Shown one piece after another: positions 6,068 through 11,739 of a stretch of 11,739 nt of DNA (the stretch's first letter is position 1; each line of letters begins with the position of its first letter). The DNA comes from Thermoanaerobacterales bacterium (lineage in GTDB: Bacteria > Bacillota > Thermosediminibacteria > Thermosediminibacterales > Tepidanaerobacteraceae). Location of the stretch: contig DUNY01000464.1 of the NCBI GenBank assembly GCA_012839145.1, positions 1 to 11,739 on the forward strand, written 5' to 3'. The notes under the pieces are model-generated. The model made no database searches. It was not told the origin of the DNA and saw nothing but the letters and a program-made list of their open reading frames with translations. A program made the translations under genes and the position numbers.

Positions 6068-6685
6068 GTGATTACTCCGGAGCAAGTTAAAGAACTCCGA
6101 GGAAAAACCGGTGCAGGTATAATGGATTGTAAAAAAGCACTAATTGAAACGAACGGGGATATGGAAAAAGCCATAATCGCACTACGGGAAAAAGGATTAG
6201 CCAAAGCGGCAAAGAAACAAAGTCGCTCGGCATCCGAAGGGATTATAGAATCATACATACATGGCAACGGTCGAATTGGCGTTTTGGTAGAGGTTAATTG
6301 TGAAACGGATTTTGTGGCTCGTAATGAGGAGTTTAGAAGCTTTGCAAAAGACATTGCCATGCAAGTAGCTGCATCAAATCCAAAATACTTATCAAGAGAT
6401 AATGTTCCTTCAGAAGTGATAGAAAAAGAAAGAGAAATTCTTAAAGCCCAAGCTATAAATGAAGGTAAGCCCGAAAAAATAGTAGAGAAGATCGTGGACG
6501 GCCGAATTGAAAAATATTATGAAGAGAACTGTCTTCTTGAACAGCCTTTTATTAAAGACACAGACAAGAGTGTTTCACAGCTAATAATGGAAAAAATAGC
6601 CATAATCGGTGAAAACATTACTGTCAGTCGTTTTGCAAGATTTGAACGAGGAGAGGTTATGAAAGACAATAACCCTCAAGATTAA
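6068..6685 (+). CDS. tsf: translation elongation factor Ts
   Basis: EF-Ts, the guanine nucleotide exchange factor that removes GDP from EF-Tu. GTG 6068 is preceded by GGGAGGT (6054-6060) with 7 bases of spacing and gives [25 protein letters not shown], the standard N-terminal UBA-like domain. The EF-Tu-contacting motif TDFVARN is at residues 80-86. At 205 residues it is much shorter than E. coli EF-Ts (about 283) and matches the compact single-core form seen in Thermus and many Clostridia, so it is not truncated. The end ([19 protein letters not shown], then RFARFERGE) is the normal C-terminal part. It shares the rpsB promoter, reduced by the hairpin between them, and is followed by a strong terminator. 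Confidence 0.96.
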   Translation: MITPEQVKELRGKTGAGIMDCKKALIETNGDMEKAIIALREKGLAKAAKKQSRSASEGIIESYIHGNGRIGVLVEVNCETDFVARNEEFRSFAKDIAMQVAASNPKYLSRDNVPSEVIEKEREILKAQAINEGKPEKIVEKIVDGRIEKYYEENCLLEQPFIKDTDKSVSQLIMEKIAIIGENITVSRFARFERGEVMKDNNPQD

Positions 6686-6693
6686 ACCGATAT

Positions 6694-6725
6694 AAAAGAG
6701 ACACCATTATTAGTGTCTCTTTTTT
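6694..6725 (+). terminator. intrinsic terminator after tsf
   Basis: AAAAGAGACAC (6694-6704) pairs without mismatch with GTGTCTCTTTT (6713-6723) around an 8-base loop, and the T-run continues to 6725. It separates rpsB-tsf from pyrH. I see no convincing promoter between it and pyrH, so pyrH may depend on read-through. Confidence 0.88.
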
Positions 6726-6727
6726 AA

Positions 6728-7498
<771 letters not shown>

Positions 7499-7504
7499 TT
7501 AGAT

Positions 7505-8062
7505 TTGGACAAAAAGATTTTTAATGTGATTGAAGATCGCATGAACAAAGTATTAGCCAATCTTAAGTCAGAGTTTGCTACTATAAGAGCGGGAAGAGCT
7601 TCGACTGCACTTCTTGATAAAGTATATGTAGATTATTATGGTTCGCCCACTCCGATAAATCAAGTTGCCTCAGTCAGTGTTCCAGAGCCAAAAATGATCC
7701 TTATACAACCGTGGGACTTAAAAATGTTGGGAGTTATAGAAAAAGCTATATTAAAGTCAGATCTTCATCTTACTCCGAACAATGATGGTAAGGTTATCAG
7801 ATTGATACTACCTGAGTTAACGTCGGAAAGACGGCAGGAACTGGTAAAATTGGTCAAGAAAAAAACTGAAGAAGCCAAAATTTCCATCAGAAATATTCGA
7901 AGAGAATACAATGATAATTTAAAGAAGATGGAAAAAAACCGCGAAATTTCTGAAGATGATTTAAAACGTTCACAGGATGAAATTCAGAAAATAACAGATA
8001 AATACATAGACGAAACCGATAAAATCCTGGATAATAAAGAAAAAGATATAATGGAGGTATAG
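7505..8062 (+). CDS. frr: ribosome recycling factor
   Basis: Ribosome recycling factor, 185 residues, the normal length. With EF-G it splits the post-termination 70S ribosome. TTG 7505 is the start: the purine-rich AAGGGGGAG (7487-7494), which overlaps the end of pyrH, precedes it by 10 bases and no ATG lies nearby upstream. Motifs: [14 protein letters not shown] near the N-terminus, [50 protein letters not shown], and the long C-terminal helix [25 protein letters not shown]. It ends at TAG 8060-8062. That stop is in the same frame as the next small gene, and the last frr codons contain that gene's likely SD, GGAGGT (8053-8058). Confidence 0.97.
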   Translation: MDKKIFNVIEDRMNKVLANLKSEFATIRAGRASTALLDKVYVDYYGSPTPINQVASVSVPEPKMILIQPWDLKMLGVIEKAILKSDLHLTPNNDGKVIRLILPELTSERRQELVKLVKKKTEEAKISIRNIRREYNDNLKKMEKNREISEDDLKRSQDEIQKITDKYIDETDKILDNKEKDIMEV

Positions 8063-8065
8063 CTT

Positions 8066-8281
8066 ATAGTAGTTGGTGAACTTAAATTAATCAGTTTTCC
8101 TTTAGATAAAGCCATTAAAACACTTTCAAAAAAAGGAATCTCCACTAAAATAAGATATACTAAACCAATTAAAACCACTGACAATTATAATATAGCCAGA
8201 ATTGTGCGGTGTGACTCAAACTCAACTGAGAAAAAAAGCGTAACATTGGTAGTTGCATTTTTTCCAGAAAAAAAATGTTGA
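8066..8281 (+). CDS. small conserved-looking protein without a standard start codon
   Basis: A 71-codon frame between frr and the terminator before uppS. It has no ATG, GTG or TTG before codon 47, yet it reads like a real protein: VGELKLISFPLDKAIKTLSK, then a TKPIK segment, ARIVRCDS, and VTLVVAFFPE at the end. That alternation of an N-terminal helix with VVR and VTLVVA strands resembles short Clostridial proteins found near this locus, from memory and unnamed. A good SD, GGAGGT (8053-8058), is 7 bases before ATA 8066, so AUA initiation is the simplest reading. Alternatives are read-through of the in-frame frr TAG, or a gene that has lost its start codon. Function unknown; no membrane segment, two cysteines. 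Confidence 0.5.
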   Translation: MVVGELKLISFPLDKAIKTLSKKGISTKIRYTKPIKTTDNYNIARIVRCDSNSTEKKSVTLVVAFFPEKKC

Positions 8282-8317
8282 TTTTAAGGCTATCCTGTCG
8301 GGGCTGTTGGCATAAGT

Positions 8318-8344
8318 AAACCCCCCTCGTTGAAGGGGGTTTTT
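8318..8344 (+). terminator. intrinsic terminator upstream of uppS
   Basis: AAACCCCC (8318-8325) pairs with GGGGGTTT (8335-8342) around a 9-base loop, followed by a T-run to 8344. It is GC-rich and strong. Only 29 bases separate it from uppS, with no credible promoter, so uppS expression implies read-through or antitermination. The preceding 8282-8317 shows no clear element. Confidence 0.85.
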
Positions 8345-8373
8345 ATGTAAGACATAAAGGAAGGAGGAAGCCT

Positions 8374-9117
8374 GTGGAAAACGCAAAGCTCATGATAGAA
8401 AAAATAGACATGCAAAAAATTCCTAAACATGTCGCTATTATAATGGATGGTAACGGACGATGGGCAAAGAGAAAAGGCCTCCCACGAATTGCGGGACACT
8501 GGGCGGGAGCAGAAGCCCTTAGAGATATAGTAAGCACTTGTTCTAAATTAAATATTCAGGCTCTCAGTGTATTTGCATTTTCCTCCGAGAACTGGAAAAG
8601 GCCGGCTCAGGAAGTAAATTCAATAATGAACCTTTTGCTGTATTATTTAAAAAAGGAAGTCGACACTCTACATAAAAATAATATCAAAATCATGATGTCA
8701 GGAGATTGGCACGAATTACCTTATAGAATTGTAGCTCAGATAAAGAAAAGCATACGACAAACACAAAATAATTCAGGTCTGATATTGAATATTGTATTGA
8801 ACTACGGTGCACGTAGAGAAATAATACTAGCTTGTAAAAAAATGTGCAGAGATGTTTTGGAAGGCAAATTAAACATCGAAGAAATTGATCAGTTCGCATT
8901 TGAAGAGTTTTTATATACTCGAGATCTACCGGATCCGGACCTGCTAATAAGGCCCAGTGGGGAGCTGAGAATAAGTAATTTTTTACTCTGGCAAATCGCC
9001 TATACGGAACTGTGGTTTACAGAAGTATATTGGCCGGATTTTAAATCAGAAGATTTATTACAAGCAGTTTACGATTACCAAAAACGAGAGCGAAGATATG
9101 GAGGCCTAAAAAAATAA
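8374..9117 (+). CDS. uppS: undecaprenyl diphosphate synthase (cis-prenyltransferase)
   Basis: A cis-prenyltransferase of 247 residues that adds isopentenyl units to farnesyl diphosphate to make undecaprenyl diphosphate, the lipid carrier for peptidoglycan and other wall polymers. GTG 8374 has AAGGAGG (8361-8367) 6 bases upstream. Later in-frame ATGs (8392, 8410) lack such a site. Motifs: HVAIIMDGNGRWA with catalytic Asp25, GHWAGAEALRDI, LSVFAFSSENWKRP, LNIVLNYGARREI, and DLLIRPSGELRISNFLLWQ. Two positions differ from the usual pattern: YGAR for YGGR and RPSGE for RTSGE/RTGGE; the catalytic Arg and Ser residues remain. It is followed closely by cdsA, as in most Firmicutes. Confidence 0.96.
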   Translation: MENAKLMIEKIDMQKIPKHVAIIMDGNGRWAKRKGLPRIAGHWAGAEALRDIVSTCSKLNIQALSVFAFSSENWKRPAQEVNSIMNLLLYYLKKEVDTLHKNNIKIMMSGDWHELPYRIVAQIKKSIRQTQNNSGLILNIVLNYGARREIILACKKMCRDVLEGKLNIEEIDQFAFEEFLYTRDLPDPDLLIRPSGELRISNFLLWQIAYTELWFTEVYWPDFKSEDLLQAVYDYQKRERRYGGLKK

Positions 9118-9130
9118 AGCGGGTGAATTC

Positions 9131-9925
9131 ATGCTTACAAGAATTATAAGTGCTGTTGTCGGTATAATACTACTAGGGTATATTATAAATACCGGTGGTT
9201 GGATATTTTATTTAGGCATATCTTTTTTAAATATATATGCCATATATGAGCTTTGCAATGCTTTTAAAAAAATCAATATCAGAACAAACTTCTTGCTAAG
9301 TTCGTTTTTTAGTGTTGTACTGTTATATTTTGTAAATTTTTTTTATGAATTTGATTTTATTGTGGTTTATTTTTTTATAATACTAATGCTCATGTTGGTG
9401 TTTTTAAACAGTATAATAGATAATAATCGAACAAATCTTAATGATGCTGTTTTTAGCATATTTTCCTTCATATATCCTTCTCTTTTGTTTATATGTGTAG
9501 TTTTGGTCAGAAATCTCTCAAACGGTATAAATATAACCTGGTGGATATTTATCATTACTTGGGCATGTGATACCGGGGCTTTTTTTATCGGCATTATTTT
9601 CGGAAAAAAACCCTTAGCTCCAAACATCAGCCCAAAAAAAACTTTAGAAGGAAGTTTAGGCGGTGTTTTATCCAGTGTAGTGGCGAGTGTTGTATTTGCA
9701 ACATACTTGTTGCCGGAAATAGAAACTATACATGCTATTATGTTGGGCATTTTAGTTGGCTTTGTTTGTCAAGTCGGCGATTTATCAGCTTCATTAATTA
9801 AACGATATTGTAAGATTAAGGATTATTCAAACATCATTCCCGGTCACGGCGGAATTTTGGATAGACTCGACAGCGCTCTTTTCTCTTTTCCTATGGCATA
9901 TATTTATTTAAAAATATTACTTTAA
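9131..9925 (+). CDS. cdsA: phosphatidate cytidylyltransferase
   Basis: CDP-diglyceride synthase of 264 residues, an integral membrane enzyme converting phosphatidic acid and CTP to CDP-diacylglycerol for phospholipid synthesis. GGGTGA (9121-9126) precedes ATG 9131. Hydrophobic segments fill most of the chain, with about seven to eight predicted membrane helices. ACDTGAFFIG (145-154) and SPKKTLEGSLGG (167-178) are conserved, and the C-terminal family signature is intact from SLIKRYCKIKD (221-231) through PGHGGILDRLDS (237-248), including the metal- and nucleotide-binding Asp residues. It lies 13 bases after uppS and 14 bases before the next gene, so the three are probably one transcript. Confidence 0.95.
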   Translation: MLTRIISAVVGIILLGYIINTGGWIFYLGISFLNIYAIYELCNAFKKINIRTNFLLSSFFSVVLLYFVNFFYEFDFIVVYFFIILMLMLVFLNSIIDNNRTNLNDAVFSIFSFIYPSLLFICVVLVRNLSNGINITWWIFIITWACDTGAFFIGIIFGKKPLAPNISPKKTLEGSLGGVLSSVVASVVFATYLLPEIETIHAIMLGILVGFVCQVGDLSASLIKRYCKIKDYSNIIPGHGGILDRLDSALFSFPMAYIYLKILL

Positions 9926-9939
9926 AAAGGTGATCTTCT

Positions 9940-11019
9940 ATGAAGATTAAAACCACTTACGCTCCAATAGTTTTGTTGATTGCTGCCATAATACTCACCT
10001 CAATTTTCATTGTCCTATCTTTGAAACATTTACTACCAATGGTTATTGCAATAATTATAGCTATTTTAATTGATCCAATAGTGAGTTTTCTTGAAAAGAA
10101 AATAGGATTTGACAGAGGTGTTATAACTGCAGTGGTTCTAGCTGCAATATTTTGCATATTGGGCTATATTTCTTTGCTGATAGTAGCACGCTTTACTTTT
10201 GAACTTGCAAGGCTTATTAATTTTTTACCTACTCAACGCAAATACTTCAATGCGCTTCTTGATGAAGCTTACTCATTTTTTATAAGTGTTTTTGATAAAC
10301 TTCCCGAAGATGTATTATTATATCTAAAAGCAAACTTGAATCAAATACTATCTACTATCACAGGGTCTGTATCAAGTTTTTATACTTTTTTGGTTAACAA
10401 AATAGGGATGGTCCCGAATTTGTTTATTAATATTTTTGTCATAATAATATTTATATTTTTATTCAGTTATTTTTTGACAAAAGACAAAGATAAGATTATT
10501 GAAGCTGTAAGAAGCATATTCCCTGACAAATTACAGGAAAAGTTAAAATCAGTTCAGCTGGAACTCGTATTTTCTTTCTTCAGATTGATAAAGGCACAAA
10601 TAATTTTAGTTATCGTCTCTACCATCATTACTGTTATAGGTTTATATACATTAAGAGTTGATTATGCTCTAACTTTAGGCATAATTTGCGGTCTTTTGGA
10701 TATTATGCCACTGTTTGGTCCCAGTTTAATATTTTTACCGTGGATAATTTATTTGTTTATTGTCGGCAATGTAAATATTGCCATAGGCTTGTTAGTATTA
10801 TATGTTATAATTATTGGAAGCAGGCAAATGCTGCAAGCTAAAGTTATAGGTCAAAATCTAGGTATAGATCCATTGCTGACTTTAATTTCCATCTATCTTG
10901 GGATAAAACTGTTCGGATGGAAGGGATTATTCGTTGGACCATTAGTAGTTGTTGTGGTTAGAGCTTTGATACATTCGGGAATAATACCTCCACTATATAA
11001 AAACACAAAAAAACTATGA
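9940..11019 (+). CDS. AI-2E family membrane protein, YtvI-like
   Basis: A 359-residue polytopic membrane protein. AAGGTGAT (9927-9934) lies 5 bases before ATG 9940. Its conserved C-terminal half (LIKAQIILVIVSTIITVIG, ICGLLDIMPLFGPSLIFLPW, GSRQMLQAKVIGQNLGIDPL, then GWKGLFVGPLVVVVVRAL) is nearer the YtvI branch, known as sporulation integral membrane proteins, than the permease at 4069-5124. The R-Q-x-L-x-x-K-x-I-G run and the PW after FGP are what suggest YtvI. Predicted helices: about four in the first 110 residues and the rest after about residue 160, with a soluble segment between. Substrate and role are unknown. It stands between cdsA and rseP, where dxr commonly occurs. A mother-cell or stress role cannot be read from the sequence. 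Confidence 0.85.
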   Translation: MKIKTTYAPIVLLIAAIILTSIFIVLSLKHLLPMVIAIIIAILIDPIVSFLEKKIGFDRGVITAVVLAAIFCILGYISLLIVARFTFELARLINFLPTQRKYFNALLDEAYSFFISVFDKLPEDVLLYLKANLNQILSTITGSVSSFYTFLVNKIGMVPNLFINIFVIIIFIFLFSYFLTKDKDKIIEAVRSIFPDKLQEKLKSVQLELVFSFFRLIKAQIILVIVSTIITVIGLYTLRVDYALTLGIICGLLDIMPLFGPSLIFLPWIIYLFIVGNVNIAIGLLVLYVIIIGSRQMLQAKVIGQNLGIDPLLTLISIYLGIKLFGWKGLFVGPLVVVVVRALIHSGIIPPLYKNTKKL

Positions 11020-11038
11020 CTTGCGGAAGGTGAAAGCG

Positions 11039-11739
11039 TTGCAAACTTTGGTACCATCAGTTATTGTTTTTGGAATGCTGGTATTTTTTCATGAACTTGG
11101 TCATTTTGTCTTTGCCAAAATATCTGATATAAAGGTTAATGAATTTAGTTTGGGTTTCGGACCTCAAATACTCAGCATAAAATCAAAAGAGACTGATTAT
11201 TCTATTCGCATACTCCCTTTTGGTGGTTATGTGAAAATGGAAGGTGAAGACTCAAAAACAAGCAATCCCAGGGCTTTTAATAATAAACCAGCCCTTACTC
11301 GTCTGGGGGTTGTGTTGGCAGGCCCAGTGATGAACTTTATATTGGCTATACTGTTATTGGCAATTATAAGTTTTTCTTCAGGAATTGCCACAACGCAAGT
11401 AACTGTTATTCCCGGTGAGCCGGCACAACGTGCTGGAATTCGGAGCAATGACCATATTTATGCAATAGACAATCAGAGAGTTGATTCTTGGGATGAAGTG
11501 GTAGACCTAATAAGTAAGAAACCAAATGAGAAAATCGCTGTTACGGTACTTAGAGACGGGAATTATATAAAATATATTGTGGATACGGCGGTCGAACCAG
11601 AGACCCAACGAGGGATTATTGGCATCAAAACCGTCGTTGTCAAGAACTCCTTAAGTAAGAGCCTTAAGTTTGGAGCTCAAAAGACTTTTTGGATCTCAAA
11701 GATGATATTAGTGGGTATTTCTCAGATGATAAGCGGTAA
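11039..11739 (+). CDS. rseP: site-2 metalloprotease RseP/RasP, 5' part
   Basis: The first 233 codons of an intramembrane zinc metalloprotease; the frame is still open at the window edge (the final TAA is out of frame). TTG 11039 is chosen because GGAAGGTG (11025-11032) is 6 bases upstream and no other start fits. The first membrane helix carries the HELGH zinc site (residues 18-22). FSLGFGPQI, ILPFGGYVKMEGED and LAGPVMNF (93-100) are typical. Residues about 120-185 are a PDZ domain (GEPAQRAGIRSND, VTVLRDG). The second active-site motif with the LDG aspartate must lie beyond the window. The family performs regulated intramembrane proteolysis, for example cleaving anti-sigma factors, and clears signal-peptide remnants. 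Its place after cdsA is conserved in Firmicutes. Confidence 0.93.
   Translation, partial: MQTLVPSVIVFGMLVFFHELGHFVFAKISDIKVNEFSLGFGPQILSIKSKETDYSIRILPFGGYVKMEGEDSKTSNPRAFNNKPALTRLGVVLAGPVMNFILAILLLAIISFSSGIATTQVTVIPGEPAQRAGIRSNDHIYAIDNQRVDSWDEVVDLISKKPNEKIAVTVLRDGNYIKYIVDTAVEPETQRGIIGIKTVVVKNSLSKSLKFGAQKTFWISKMILVGISQMISG

Noticed and set aside
6040..6360. 106-codon open frame on the minus strand
   Set aside because: It is antisense to the start of tsf, which is certain; no recognisable protein features.
9367..9750. 127-codon open frame on the minus strand
   Set aside because: It lies wholly inside cdsA, whose membrane topology and signature are clear on the + strand; it is an antisense shadow with no SD or family features.
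11737..11739. TAA at the very end of the window as the rseP stop
   Set aside because: It is out of frame: rseP ends with GGT plus two bases of the next codon, so the gene continues beyond the window.

Overview
The window is chromosomal DNA from a low-GC, motile, spore-forming-type Clostridia. It looks closest to the Thermoanaerobacterales/Thermosediminibacterales (for example Tepidanaerobacter), but that placement rests on gene content and style only and is a low-confidence inference. All genes are on the + strand and tightly packed. Strong Shine-Dalgarno (SD) sites are common and many genes start with TTG. No tRNA, rRNA, CRISPR array or mobile element was seen.

Layout. (1) Bases 1-509: the end of a DUF342/FapA-type gene and a small lysine-rich protein, together the likely tail of a flagellar/chemotaxis operon. 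(2) Bases 543-3807: an iron-sulfur and tRNA-thiolation operon, iscR-iscS-iscU-mnmA. It has a good promoter, an IscR-like operator over the start region, a long hairpin between iscR and iscS, and a terminator after mnmA. (3) Bases 3891-5124: a 61-aa zinc-ribbon protein and an AI-2E-family permease. (4) Bases 5146-6725: a strong promoter, a structured leader, then rpsB and tsf with an attenuator-like hairpin between them and a terminator after them. (5) Bases 6785-8344: pyrH, frr and a 71-codon gene with no ordinary start codon, then a terminator. (6) Bases 8374-11739: uppS, cdsA, a YtvI-like AI-2E permease and the first 233 codons of rseP, which runs off the end.

How it works together. IscR senses Fe-S status and probably controls its own operon. 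IscS supplies persulfide sulfur to IscU for cluster assembly and to MnmA for 2-thiouridine at tRNA position 34. The second half is the widely conserved Firmicutes cluster for ribosome production and recycling (S2, EF-Ts, RRF), UMP kinase, and lipid and cell-envelope functions (UppS, CdsA, RseP).

Most of this is ordinary core genome. The points worth a second look are: the frr-downstream gene that lacks an ATG/GTG/TTG and is in frame with the frr stop; a similar start problem in the first permease; a YtvI-like permease where dxr usually sits between cdsA and rseP; the isc-mnmA-permease block between the flagellar tail and rpsB; and a C-X2-C type MnmA beside the Fe-S genes.
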